In this document: positions 31,313 to 42,387 of the stretch, piece by piece
Numbering within the stretch: the first letter of the stretch is position 1
How the letters are laid out: each line of letters starts with the position of its first letter
Source of the DNA: Peribolospora baueri
Lineage: Eukaryota > Basidiomycota > Peribolosporomycetes > Peribolosporales > Peribolosporaceae
NCBI GenBank assembly: GCA_029717555.1
Contig: JAMDHS010000024.1
Location: 1-64,000 of the forward strand
Direction: 5' to 3'
Length of the DNA: 64,000 nt
Notes under the pieces: model-generated
Seen by the model: only the letters and a program-made list of their open reading frames with translations
Databases searched by the model: none
What the model was told of the DNA's origin: nothing
Made by a program: the position numbers and the translations under genes

Positions 31313-33319
31313 GCGACGCGCACAGGTTCTTCGATTGAGCTACGTGAACGACGAGCGAGGGAGAGACGGCACGGCACGGCACGGCACTCACGTCGCCGTC
31401 TCCCACAATCGTATCCATCTCCGTGAGCTCCGGCTCGGCGTCTATGGCACGCTGACAAGCGCCCTCGATAGCCTTGCGGATCCTATCCCGCTCCGCCACG
31501 GGGATCTCTGCGCCCGTGGCGCCGGTCTCGCGCTTGAACTCGGCCACGCCGAGTTTCTGGATGAGGGCGAGCGTTTCTGCGTCTTGCTCCGATCGGGTGC
31601 GGGGGAGGGGAGAGGGGGAGCAATGCGGGTCCGGCCAGGAGGTGCGCGCGCCGGACCACGCCGTCGCTGTCGTGGGGGCGTCGAGGAGGGAGAGGATGGA
31701 CAATTGCGTCGCCGCCGATGCTGGCACGGAGGAGGGCGGAGACGCGCAGAGCGCTTCGGTGGCGGCTACGTTGAGGAGCTGGGGTCGGGCGGGCGATGAA
31801 GAAGAGGAGAGAGACGGGAAAGAGATGGAAAGATGTCAACTTGGGAGCGACGCTGACGGAAGACGAAGGCGCCAAACGAGCAACGCGACGGGGGACGCAC
31901 GCCGATGGAGAAGCCAGGCATGTTGAGACTGGTCATGTACGTAGAAGCGTATATCCTGCTCGGACGGAGTGAGTAGTCGGATTCTGTTCGGGGGAGCGGA
32001 CACGATTGGTGGTGAGCCTGGAAGGTGCCCAAAAGCAAGAGAAGCCAGATCTGCCACGAAAGCAAGAAAAGGCAGAGAAGCGAGAAACAGGACAAACCCA
32101 GCTGTGTGACGACCTCGTCAACAACCGCTCCAAATTCGAGCACGCTCATTCCGCCGAGGTTGTTGATGAACAGGACTGGGCCCTGTAGCCGAGGAGAAAA
32201 AGAAAAAGGAAAAAAAAAAAAAAAAATCAGCGGTCGAGCGATGAACGCCGTCTAGGGACGACGAGAACGCGGACTAACCGTGCCGCCGGTCTGATCGTCG
32301 CACTCGCTTCCAAACGGGACGAAGGCCCTCTGCTTGTCAGCAGGGTCTAGGAGAAGACGTAGGCCGTCCTTGACCACTCCTGCCGTATCGGGTTTCTGAG
32401 GCACCCTGCTGACACCAGGTTCGTTGTGAAGACCCAAGCCGAGCTCGTAGGCGCCTTCTGGCATCGCCTCGCGTTCCTTGTCGCCCTTGGCTCGGCCGGG
32501 GACGTGGCAGTGGTCCAAGCTTGCGGCCACCGTCACGAGGTTCGCCGCGTTGCTCCTTCCGAGGTGGGCGAGCTGGGCGAGGGAGAGCGAGGGGCGGAGA
32601 GAGACGGCGGCAGCGCCGAGGATCTTGCAGACCAAGATGTTGCCAGCGTGGCCGCGCCTTCCTACGAGTCCGATGCGGGAGCGAGGGACAGAGACGTCGT
32701 CGGCGACGTGCACCACCTCGATGGCGTAGCCCTGCGAGCGAGCCGTCTCCGCGGCGAGGCCAAAGTTGAGGCAGTCACCTGCCGAAGGGTGTTTTCCAAC
32801 CAGCGGTGAGGGCCCTCCCGGGTCGGTTCGAAAACGAGGCGATGCGATGGGATGCCACGCGATGCCCACCGGCGGACCCTACTCACCGGTGTAATTATTG
32901 ACAACGAGCACAGCGCCCATCTCGCCAGCGCCGAGCTCAATAGCCGTCCTAACCTGATCAGCCGAGGGGGAAGCAAAGACGTTACCGCTGACGGCGGCGG
33001 CGAGCATGCCGTGTCCGACGTAGCCGGCGTGCGCAGGTTCGTGGCCTGCGCCACCGCCGGAGATGATTGTCACGCCCGGGTGACGGGGGATGGGAGCGGG
33101 AGCGTATGGCGCGGCGAGCGTGGCGGGGAGGTAGACGACCTTGTGTGGCAGGTAGCTGACGGTCAGAGGGCCAAGCGACGGGCGATCGGTCAGAAGGACG
33201 CTCGTCGAGGAGGCGGACGGAGCGACTCACCATCGCAGGGCCGGGTTGAGGGCGATGGTGCCCCTGAGCGACTTTTCGACGAGACCGTCGGGGGACTCGA
33301 AAAAGTGCTTGGTGGCCAT
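30715..33319 (-). CDS. DAK1: ATP-dependent dihydroxyacetone kinase
   Basis: It phosphorylates dihydroxyacetone (and glyceraldehyde) to DHAP (and GAP) in the cytosol. Exons: 33231-33319, 32887-33155, 32279-32778, 32098-32182, 31901-31983, 31392-31778, 30715-31272; phases close to give 656 aa (yeast Dak1 584). The DhaK domain shows GGGAGHEPAHAGYVGHGMLA and VFASPSADQV, and ELGLGLHNEPG, whose His forms the covalent adduct with substrate in this family. The DhaL domain has MDTIVGDGDCGETLSAG (Mg-binding Asp residues) and MGGTSGAIYAIF. A Ser/Pro-rich linker joins them. The intron before the last exon has a T29 polypyrimidine tract. No PTS1-like C-terminus (ends AAGYGSV). It is divergent from the class I aldolase gene. 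Confidence 0.94.
31280..31308. repeat. A29 homopolymer (T29 on the DAK1 sense strand)
   Basis: Uninterrupted run lying in the last DAK1 intron, with its end about 8 nt from the acceptor CTCGCAG. A second A16-17 run lies near 32210-32226 in the intron between DAK1 exons 3 and 4. Confidence 0.9.
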
Positions 33320-34528
33320 GTCTGCGAGAGAGAGAAAGGTGGTGTGGTTTGGGAAGGAGAAGGAAGGCGTTGGTGTTGGGAGTGGAGCGGCTCGTCGTCG
33401 TTGTCTTGTTCTTCTTCTTCTTCTCCCAGGTCGCTCCGCTCCGAACTGATGTTCTCGATGGTGGTGAGCGATGCGGGGAAGGCCGACGGCGACGGCGACG
33501 GGGCTGGTCGCCGAGGGTGCGTGGAGGCGTGCGGAGACGGGGTGCGTGTGTGATTTGGTTGGCTCGCTCGCAGCCGCCGTCGGTGTCTCTGCTCTGCGCG
33601 CGGCTTCTGTGCGAGGTGCGGCCGGCGGCGGCGTGGGTGGAGGAGGCGGAGGTGCGTTTATGGAACGAGATTGCATGGCTTGAGCGGCCGGCGGATGGAT
33701 CACTCGCTCGACCGACACGCGGCGAGCTGGAGGTGAGACAAGAACGAGACGAGGGAGGGTGCGGTGGGAAAGACGCCGCGGTCGGCGACGCTGACACACA
33801 CGGCGGTCATCGGTGGGTCGGCATCTTGCAAGCTCTTGCGACACGGGGCGGCAGACGCGGACGTTGGCTGAGCGTCGGTTGGAGGTGGTCGATGGCGCGG
33901 AGGTTAGTAGCGTCGGTCGAATTCGACCTCGTGGAAGGCGTCGATGCTTCCGTGCGGAGTCCCGCATCGGTGGGCTGGGCTTGGCTTAACTCGGCTCGGC
34001 TTGGCTTGCGAGATGCCGCCGGTTGACGGTGCAAGGATCGGCGCTGGTGAAGATGGATGGATGGCTGGTTGATTGGATGGCTTGCTGGCTTGCTAGTTGC
34101 TAGTCGCTCGTTGCTTGTCGCTCGTCCGCTCGCCGCCGCCGGTTTGAACGCCGACGGTGACCTCGACGATGGCCCGACCGCGTTCGACGCCGTCGCTCCT
34201 CGCTGGCTCCTCACGGACGGCGTATGGGTCGGTGGACGAAGACGGCGGTCGGTGACTAACTACTATGCTGGGCGCTGTCCCCATCGGCCTGTCTCGGCCT
34301 CCACAACCGCTCGCGTGGTGTGGTATGGTGTGGGACATACAGACAGACATATACTACAGACAGGCGCATGGATAGACAGACTGACATACGCATGAACCAC
34401 CGACCCACCCCGACGGCCATCGACCCGACCCCGTCGTCCTCAAAAGGCGACGCCAGCCGTTCTATTCCCTCCCCCTCTACCACCATCCTCGCCCTCTTCC
34501 GCACGGCTGACCCCCACCCCGATCAATC
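33320..34528. promoter_or_regulatory. Shared divergent promoter region DAK1 / class I aldolase
   Basis: 1.2 kb between opposite start codons, one of the longer spacers here. It contains TTGCTGGCTTGC-type direct repeats near 34075-34100, AGACAGA tetranucleotides near 34340-34385 and no supported gene. Long open frames on either strand read as low-complexity sequence. Confidence 0.55.
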
Positions 34529-36004
34529 ATGTCCGCTCCCAACGCCAACGGCGTCGCCACGCCCGGCTACGGCTTCGCCTCCTCGACCAACGTCGCCTCC
34601 GGCAGCCCCACCGACCCTCTCTACCCCGCCCACCCGCCCCACCTCGCCGCCCAGCTCATCCGCACCGCCCGCGCCCTCGTCGAGCCCCGCGGCAAGGGCA
34701 TCTACGCCACCGACGAGACCCCCGAAGGCATCCAGGCCAGGTTGGCCGCCTTCGATAAGGAGGCCGACGTAGCTCGGTCCGAGGAGGAGAACAAGGCCAG
34801 GAGGAAGGCCTGGAGGGAATGCCTCTATAAGAACTTGCCCACAGACTACATCTCCGGCGTCATCCTCTACTCGGAGACGCTCCACGACTTCAACCTCGCG
34901 CCCCTCCTCACCTCCCGTGGCATCATCCCGGGCGTCCGCGTCGACACCGATGGCTACCCGCTCCCCTTCCCCACCTACACCACCTCGCTCGGCGCAAAGG
35001 CCCCCACCGCGGCCGGCGAGGTGGCCACCCAGGGCCTCGACGACCTCCTCCCCCGGTGCCAAAAGGCCTTCACCGCCGGCGCCAGGTTCACCAAGTGGAG
35101 GGCGCCCTTCCTCGTCGACGACGCTGGCGCCCTGCCGAGCCCCCAGGCCATAGACGCCCAGGCCGAGGGGCTGGCCAGGTTCGCGGCGACCAGCCAGGCC
35201 GCCGGCCTCGTTCCGTGAGTCGCTCCCCGTCCGTCCACGAACAATGTATCAGCCCAAAATGACTCGTTCCTTCCGTTCCGCCCGCCCGCCCCCGCAGCAT
35301 CGTCGAGCCCGACCTCGACTTTTCCGGAGACGCCTCCCTCGCCCGCTCCGTCGAGGCGCACGTAAAGGTCATCAGCGCCATCTACGCCAAGCTCGCCGTG
35401 TACGGGGTCTTGCTCGAGGGTGGGTGTAGAGAGAGCGTGAGAGAAGCGGATGCGATGCGATCGATCGTACCGTGGCAGTCTTGTGTTGTCGTTCGTTAAA
35501 ATCATCGCGACGATCACTCACGCACGCAATTTCTTCCCAACTTGGCGTCCCGCTCGACGGCTTTCTCCTTTGTTATTACACGCTCTCCCCGCCGCAGGCA
35601 CCCTCCTCAAGCCCTCCTTCCCGCAACCAGGCCTCAAACACCCGTCGCGCGCCAACGTGACCCCGGCCGAGATCGGCGCCGCGACCGCCGCCGTGCTTGC
35701 CCGCTCCGTGCCCGTCGCCGTGCCCGGCATCGTCTTCCTCAGCGGAGGCCTTTCGGACGAGCAGAGCGCCCAATTCCTCAACGCCGTCAACAAGGTCCGC
35801 GACGGCAAAACTGGCTCTTCTTCTTCTAACCACGCAGACGGACCGTCATACGGCACCAGGCTACCCCTAATGACCTTCAGCTTTGGACGCGGACTGCAAG
35901 GCGACGCGATGGAGAAGTGGGCCGGTGGAGACGAGAAGGCGGCCCAGGCGGCGTTTGAGAAGAGGGCCAAGGTGTGCTTCGCTGCGGCTAAGGGGGAGCT
36001 TTGA
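34529..36004 (+). CDS. Fructose-bisphosphate aldolase, class I (Schiff-base)
   Basis: Cleaves fructose 1,6-bisphosphate (or F1P) to DHAP and GAP (or glyceraldehyde) through a lysine Schiff base, without metal. Exons 34529-35214, 35298-35419, 35598-36004 give 404 aa. Family landmarks in order: LVEPRGKGIYATDETPEGIQ (matches GKGILAADES), PIVEPDLDFSGD (acid residue), VISAIYAKLAVYGVLLEGTL, then LLKP with the Schiff-base Lys, VPGIVFLSGGLSDEQSAQ, and LMTFSFGRGLQGDAMEKWAG. It ends AAAKGEL without the C-terminal Tyr of animal muscle aldolase. An N-terminal extension of about 40 residues (MSAPNANGVATPGYGFASS) is not clearly a targeting signal. Fungi normally use class II (zinc) aldolase, so this gene is notable. 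Divergent from DAK1. Confidence 0.9.
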
Positions 36005-36848
36005 AAGAGCCGACGACCGACTAGACCGCTCCCTCGCGTGTATCGAAGGTCTTCGCTCCCTCGCGTGTATCGAAGGTCTTCTTCTGCGGTGGTGCTTGTT
36101 CGTATTTAAGACTCCTCTTCTTGTTCGTATTTGGGACTCCTTGGGACTCCTCCTTCCTCTTCTTCTTCGCGCGCTCTCCCCGCTACCGAACCCGATCAAA
36201 TCGATGCAATCCCCTCGGCCGATCGCCCACCGCTTCGAAAAAAAGGAGAAAAAAAACCACTTCTTTCTTGCTAGGTTGGACGGAAACTGGACTTTGTCCG
36301 AAGCTTTCGGTCGTGTCCTAAGCGCAGGGAGGGGAGAACAAAGCGGTGCAGTCCCGACCGTCCCCGCCTTAGTCGTTCACGGCGGCCGACGGACAAGCGG
36401 ACGGACGGATGGCGGTGCGGGGTTTTTATTTTATTTTTATTTTATTGTTTTTTGGAAACCGACGGTCGGCTTCGATCCATACACGTAGTCGCCTCCGACG
36501 CCCACCGGAACTTGGCCCTCCTTCACTGCCGCCATTTTCGCCTCCCACCTTCCCGGCCTCTAGCCCAGCCCAGCGTCGACATCGACATCGCCTCCACCGA
36601 GCGCTGCGCTCTCCGGTCCTTTATCTGATTTCTCATGTTTGGTACCAGAAGCGCATGCAGGACGACAGCGACAGCGACCGACGAGGAAGGCGAAATCAGC
36701 GCAGACGGTCAAGCCAATCGTCCAGATGGGTGGGCGCGTCGTTGTCATGGTAGATGAAGGCGCCTGGCCTGTGCAGTTTGAGATGAAGGAAAGAAAAAAA
36801 GGTACATAAATAAAGAAGGAAGGGCGGAGCGACGTCTTGTCAACGTAT
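36005..36848. other. Intergenic: 3' flank of the aldolase gene and of the MFS relic
   Basis: 840 bp containing two adjacent short tandem duplications (36028-36081 and 36095-36144) and AT-rich tracts such as 36424-36452. No coding region supported. Confidence 0.55.
36028..36144. repeat. Two neighbouring tandem duplications (27-bp and ~25-bp periods)
   Basis: A 27-bp unit containing CTCGCGTGTATCGAAGG is repeated exactly at 36028-36054 and 36055-36081. A second unit starting CTTGTTCGTATTT occurs at 36095 and 36120 with slight divergence. Both lie just past the aldolase stop, probably in its 3' UTR. Confidence 0.8.
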
Positions 36849-37504
36849 TTAAAACCGTCGAGCAAATGTCACGCACCGATGGTCCCTCCCACCTGGTCCA
36901 CTGACACGGTCATTCCGATGGCGAACCGCCCTCTGCGTCTCCGTGAGCGCGTCGTTGCTCGTCCAAGAGACGATGGTGGGAATGGTAGGGTAAGTGCCAA
37001 GGGTGATCAGGAAGGTGGAAAAGTAGCGGACGCGGTTACTGTAGTGCTTGCACCGTGTCAGGACAGCGGCCATTCGACCGAAGACGTCGGTCAAGATGCC
37101 AAAGAGGACTGCGCTGACGGAGACGAAGAGGAGGGTCAAGGTGATGGAGACGATGATGGTGGAGATGGAGCGCTTGTATCGAGCTGAGAGCTCGTCGGTG
37201 ACGAGGTTGACGGCATTGAAGTCGTAGTCGTCTGACGTCCAAGCCGCGCTGGACAGAGAAACATGTTGTTCGCCATCTTCTTTAGCCGAACGCATGAACC
37301 TTTCCGGCGGCGCGACGAAAGGGGCGAGGGGCGAGTCACAGTCCGACCAGAAAGAAGGTCCAGTCCTGCGCGGAGAGGAGGCCGACGACCTTCCAAGGGG
37401 CGGGAGGGCATTACCTTGGGCACCCTCTCGGCGACCAAGACCCCTCGCTCGTCGATCAAGGTATCATTGTTTTCCCAGAGCCTCAAATTTTGCAAGACAC
37501 CCAT
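36849..37504 (-). pseudogene. Truncated, apparently chimeric MFS transporter relic
   Basis: Start at 37502-37504 (MGVLQNLRLWENND). Inferred exons 37415-37504, 37340-37365 and from 37248 downward are phase-consistent and read DWTFFLVGLAAWTSDDYDF, then SISTIIVSITLTLLF, VLFGILTDVFGRMAAV: the TM1-TM3 region of carboxylate (Jen1-like) MFS carriers. The frame then jumps to RYFSTFLITLGTYPTIPTIV and SWTSNDALTETQRA, which resembles a late helix of allantoate-permease (Dal5-like) carriers. About two thirds of a normal 450-500 aa carrier is missing. After TETQRA, the homologous continuation AIGMTVSVDQVGGTIGA lies in another frame because of one extra T; the current frame ends at 36849 with an unrelated basic tail. 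I infer internal deletion or fusion plus decay. Confidence 0.65.
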
Positions 37505-38322
37505 GCTGGATCGTGCTCCGCGAGAATGAAAAGGACCATCATACTGAAAAAAAAGGGCTCCCGTCGATAAAAAACGTGAAACGAACGGAAACGCGGGACG
37601 CGAAAAAAGGTACATCGACACGACAACGTATCAACACAGCGTTAGTACACATCAACTTATCGTCCAGGCGTTACAGAGCGGAGCGGTCGGCCGTCCCGTC
37701 GTCGACAAACAAGATAAAAGGGAAAAAGGGGGGAAGGAAAAAAGAAAAGAGAAGGGTATGGGGCGGGAGACAAGGGGGTCATCGTTCTTATGGGGCATAT
37801 GCGGTCGGCGACGGCGCGGTGGCGAGGGGAGGGCGCGCAACTGTTCTGACTCAGGGTTAATGAGAAGAGACGGGAGAAAGGCGCACGAACGGACGGGGAA
37901 GTACGGATGGAGGGCCGAGGCAAGCCAAGCCAAGTTAAGTTGAGCAGAGTCGGGAGCCACCGAGAGACGACGAGAGGGAACGGTCTGACGAGCGAGAGCC
38001 GCACGAACCGAGCGGGTCTGGCTTACCACGCCGGGAATCTCTGCTTATCGGGGGTATCGCATTCCACAAGCGGCGGTGTGACGGCGTGAGCGGGTTGGTC
38101 ACTGAGTCACACGTCTTCGCGCTCAGTACTTGGGGCGGCGGCCCCAAGGGCGGTACGAGTCTGCGTGGATGGAAGTAGGGACGAGAGGGAAGGAAAGAGT
38201 AGTCCGGGGAAGGTATGGGGTAAGGCAGGAAGTCTATAATACAGGGGCGACGGACGGACGAGCCGCACCGACTCCCCAATATTTTTTATTTGTTTTTATT
38301 TTTTTTATTTTTCGCTTTTTTT
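37505..38322. other. Intergenic between the MFS relic and CSL4
   Basis: 820 bp, with AAG/AAAGG-rich stretches near 37700-37760 and an AT-rich T-run end near 38281-38322. No further transporter fragments recognised. Any promoter of the relic would lie here. Confidence 0.5.
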
Positions 38323-39373
38323 TCATACGCCAGCCGGTTTGGCACACTTTCTCTTCTCGATCCTCCCCGTCTTGGGATCTCGCATTTCGCACCAGCTGAT
38401 CGGCTCCATCGGGTTCCCGCCTCCGCCGCCGCCGCCGCTGGCCAACGAGGCGCTGGAGGGATCGGCGAGGGTGAGGAAAGAGGAGGAGACGGCGAAGATG
38501 ACGCCCAGCGAGTTGTGCGCCGTCGAGAGGTAGTACGACCGCGCGTCGCCGAGAGAGATCTGGCCATGGGATGGATGGCCGAGGGGAGCAACACGCGCAC
38601 CATAAATAGTGCCTTGGTGAGCGTTCGCGGCGCTTCCTATGCGACACCTGCACCGAACGGCCACTCACCACACTAGCGCGGACGATGTCTCCCGGCCGAA
38701 AGCACTCCCACACCTTGACCTTGTCCTTCTCCGTCGCGCGGATGTCCTGCACGCGGATCACGCCCTGGAACTCTTCCCGACACGGCCGGCCGTCGACCAC
38801 CTGGATGGAGAGCGTGGCCTGCCGGGATGTTATGCGCGTGATCTTTCCGATGACCTTGAAAAGTCGTACGAGTAAAAAAAAAAATCGGCGGGGGGAGGGG
38901 GGGCAAAACTGTCCATCAGCTCCGACGCCGATCGATGCAGGGAACATTCAAACTCAACGATGTGAGGAATGGGGAAGCCAAGCCTTCAGAAACAAATAGC
39001 GTATAAAATGAAGATTCGCCATCGTCCGCCTCGCGCACGAGTCTGACTCCGACAGCTCCAATATATAGCGGTCATCTCTGGCCAAGCCGAGCGATGGATG
39101 TACACTCGCACACCATCCTCCACCCCAACTCAGCCATGAAAAACAATCCCTACTCACCACGCTCTCAGGCTCCGGAACACCCGCCATCTCCTGTCCGCCC
39201 TTGACGCTCACGACCGCCCCTTGCCTCTCCATCTCTCCCACGAGCGATGAGAGAATGTGCGACCCTCGAGCAAACGTGCCCTCCCCCGGCACAAAGCTCG
39301 GCTGGGACGCTGATTTGGCGAGAGGCAACGGCTGCCCCGGGAGAAGCAGGTTAGACGTATTTGAAGACGACAT
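38323..39373 (-). CDS. CSL4: Exosome subunit CSL4 (EXOSC1 homologue)
   Basis: A cap subunit of the RNA exosome, acting in 3'-5' RNA processing and decay. Exons 39158-39373, 38669-38854, 38323-38559 give 212 aa, close to human EXOSC1 (195). The N-terminal domain has [10 protein letters not shown] and [20 protein letters not shown], typical of Csl4. The S1 domain spans [20 protein letters not shown] and [20 protein letters not shown] with [11 protein letters not shown]. The C-terminal zinc-ribbon-like region holds [40 protein letters not shown]: two Cys near the end remain, so metal binding is uncertain. A run of Gly ([12 protein letters not shown]) interrupts it. It is divergent from GAL1 with a short spacer. 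Confidence 0.92.
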
Positions 39374-39619
39374 GGTTGCAAGGCTCTTGCAAGCGCCAAG
39401 CAGGTCAACAACACAAGACCAGACGACGACGACAAGAGCCGCCAGAAGAAAGACCCACCTTGACGGCCGCAGTCGGTAGTCACGTGCCTCAACTACCTAG
39501 GTTGCCGAGGTGGGGGCCCTGCGGAACTTCGGACCGAACCCATGGACCACCATACCCTCCCTTCGTCCCTATAATTTCAAGTCTGGAAACCCCTTCTCTC
39601 CTTCCCCTTAGAGTTTAGG
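39374..39619. promoter_or_regulatory. Compact bidirectional promoter CSL4 / GAL1
   Basis: Only 246 bp separate the two start codons. A CACGTG E-box at 39481-39486 (GTCACGTGCC) sits almost at the midpoint. No CGG-N11-CCG Gal4-type site was noticed. Confidence 0.6.
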
Positions 39620-41886
39620 ATGTCCAAGATCGTCTCCGACCCTGTCCCGCTCGTATCGTCCCTTGCTTCCATTTACAGCTCGGCGGAGAGCGTGGCGAAG
39701 CAAGGCGAGCGCTGGGACAAGCTCGCTTCCAGCTTCCAGGAGCTTTACGGTACCAAACCGGATTTCGTCGCCAGGGCGCCTGGGAGGGTGAACTTGATTG
39801 GAGAGTGAGTGGAGAGCCGGCCCTGGTTGTGTGGGCGCTCATTGGCGCCTCCTGCTGCTCGATGTTGGGCGAAACGGGGCGTGACTGTGTCGAGCGTTCG
39901 GCGAACTCGATAGCGCGCTGACGGTCGTGGCCCGTACCTATCGCTCAGGCATATCGACTATGTCGGCTTCAGGTAGGTCGAACTGGACCGCCTCGGTGTT
40001 GGACCCGAGTCTCTTCTTGCCGCTCACAATCGTCTCGTCCTGGTCTCGCCTCGCTCAGCGTTTTCCCTGCGGCCATCGAAAAGGACGTGCTGATGGCTGT
40101 GCATGTGAGCCGGCCGACGTCCTACTCCTCAGCCGGCAAGATCCGCTTCCGCCTTTCCAACGTCTCCTCCGCCTTTGCGTCCACCGAGTTCACCTCCTCC
40201 CCTCAGAGTCCGGACGAGGTGACGCTCCACAAGGACGGCGACTCGGTGTGGGCCAACTACTTCAAGGTCGCCCTCAAGGGACTCCACCCTTATCTTCCGC
40301 CCGACCTCCTTTCTCCAGAGCACGCCCCGGCAGAAATTGACGTCCTCGTCGATGGCACCGTCCCGCCGGCCGCCGGTTTGAGCAGCTCCGCAGCCATGAC
40401 CACTTGCAGTTCCATCGTGGTCCTTCAGGCCTTCGGCGCCAGACAGCTCATAGGCCGGTCCCGGATGGCCCAGGTCGCCATCGAAAGCGGTGGGTAACTC
40501 AGACGTTGGTGACACGACTGTGACGGTCCTGTGTTGATGCTCAATTTCCACTTTTGTCCGACTTTGCGCTCGTGCAGAGCGCCTTGTGGGCGTCAACTCT
40601 GGGGGGTGAGCATCGAAGACACCCTCCCCAAGCCAAAGTTCGCCTGGCGCTCACAGCCTTTCCTTTTCCATGTGCGTTCATAGCATGGATCAAGCGGCTT
40701 CCATCTTCTCCGTTCCCGGCCACGCTCTCCACATCAACTTCTCCCCTTCCCTCTCCGCCACTCCGGTCAAGCTCCCTGAGACGGACCCGTCGATCAGCTT
40801 CGTCATCGCCAACACGCTCGTCAAGGCGGACAAGAAGGTCACTGGCCCGAAGAACTACAACCTTCGTGTCGTGGAGACGTGGATCGCCGCTCGCATCTTG
40901 GCCTTGCACCTGGGCCTTGCACAGAAGGGACCGGGAGGGGTCAAAGGCCCGAGGACGCTCCGAGAGGTCGTCAACCGATATTTCGACGCGCACCCGGACG
41001 AGCTCGCCAAGGTTAAAGAGGGCGGCGCACACCCTGCTGGAGACGAGGCGGCCAAGATAAAGTGGCTTGGCGGGGTCCTGGAAGAGGTCATCAAGAAAGA
41101 GGGATACACGAGGGAGGAGGCCGAGAAGGCAACCGGATTCGTGGGCAAGGCGTTTGACGAGGAGTATCTCAGCGCTTTCCCTGGTACGTAGAAGGAGAGC
41201 CAGTTGTCGTGCTGTCTGGTCAACCAACATTTATCGCCCGGCGTTGTCGATGACGAAACTGACGTGACCGACGTCGATTATGACCTCAGTCGTTTACGAC
41301 CGTCTGGCGATCTACAAAAGAGCGACACACGTCCTCTCCGAAGCCGAGCGGGTCTACCTATTCCGCTCCATCGCTACCGCCGCCTCCTCTTCGTCTTCCT
41401 CTTCGTCTTCCTCTTCTTCCTCCCCAGATGTCCTCCACGGTCTGGGTGAGCTGATGAACGCGAGCCAGAAGAGTCTGAAAGAGGACTTTGCGGCGAGCTG
41501 TGTCGAGATCGATGAGCTGTGCGAGATCGCCAGGAGGAACGGCGCCGTGGGCAGCCGGCTGACTGGTGAGTTGGATTTCACCCTGACGTTGCCGTCTTAT
41601 TGCTCTGGTGCTCTCCGCCCTACGACCGCGCCCGTAGTGGAGCGTCGACTGACGGTCTATCTGTCTCACCCTCCTTTCTCCTCGCGCATCTTTCCACCTC
41701 CTCAAAGGCGCAGGCTGGGGCGGATGCACGGTGCACCTGGTCCCGACTCCGCAGGTGCCGTCCTTCATCTCGGCGCTCCGAAAAGACTATTACGCGAAAC
41801 GCTTCCCCAACCTCTCCGAGGAGCAGTTGTGGGACGCACTGTTCGGAACGGGATGCGAGGGAGGCGCTGTGGTTTATGAGGTTTGA
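39620..41886 (+). CDS. GAL1: Galactokinase
   Basis: Phosphorylates galactose at C1, the entry step of the Leloir pathway. Exons: 39620-39804, 39949-39972, 40059-40489, 40578-40605, 40684-41183, 41290-41565, 41708-41886; 540 aa. The galactokinase signature GRVNLIGEHIDYVGFSVFPA is split by two introns, one exon being 24 nt. The GHMP-kinase ATP motif PPAAGLSSSAAMTT lies near residues 172-185. The third motif appears as GAGWGGCTVHLVPT near the C-terminus, preceded by a run of about 13 Ser (41387-41427) that lengthens a loop. GGMDQAASIF provides the catalytic Asp region. GAL7 and GAL10 are not adjacent, so there is no visible galactose cluster. Confidence 0.94.
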
Positions 41887-42387
41887 GGGGAAAGAGGCGC
41901 TTCCCCCTTCACCGTCGGTCAGATGGCTGGCCGGATGGAGCGAGGGAGGGCCTGAGGCGATGTGTCTCGAGCAGAGGCTTGTATGCACACCACATTCACC
42001 GTCTGATTGACTGACTGTTGGCGGAAAGAAATCGAGTCGCGTCGCGTTGCAGTCATATATTTATTTATTTATTTGCTTTGCCGCCCGTGAACGCGGGCGT
42101 GCCGTGCCGATTGCGTGCGCGAGCCGGCTCCCGCACGCGTCCTGGACGTGCTCGAGCTCCGTCTCCGTCTGCCCGCGGTCGGGCTCGGCTCAGCGGCGGA
42201 CTGGCGGCAGACGAATTTTCGCAGAGCGCCGTTCCCTCCTCTTCCACCCTTGCTCCCATCCTCTGTCCCCTACCATCCACCCCCCTCGTTCGTCCTTGTA
42301 GGCTTCTGCTGCTCGGACTCTCCCTTTCCTCTTCGGCGTCCTCTCCATCCCTCTGTTCCCGTTTCCGTAAACAAAAAATCCGTCAAG
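41887..42387. promoter_or_regulatory. eEF2 promoter and 5' leader
   Basis: 500 bp. It contains an AT island TATATTTATTTATTTATTTG at 42056-42075, unusual in this GC-rich DNA, and a strongly pyrimidine-rich stretch from about 42230 to 42370, typical of highly expressed fungal genes. The leader could itself be spliced; I cannot tell. Confidence 0.6.

Noticed and set aside
33227-33967. Minus-strand frame extending upstream of DAK1
   Set aside because: Only the part from MATKHFFESP onward matches DAK1; the rest is Pro/Arg-rich translated promoter.
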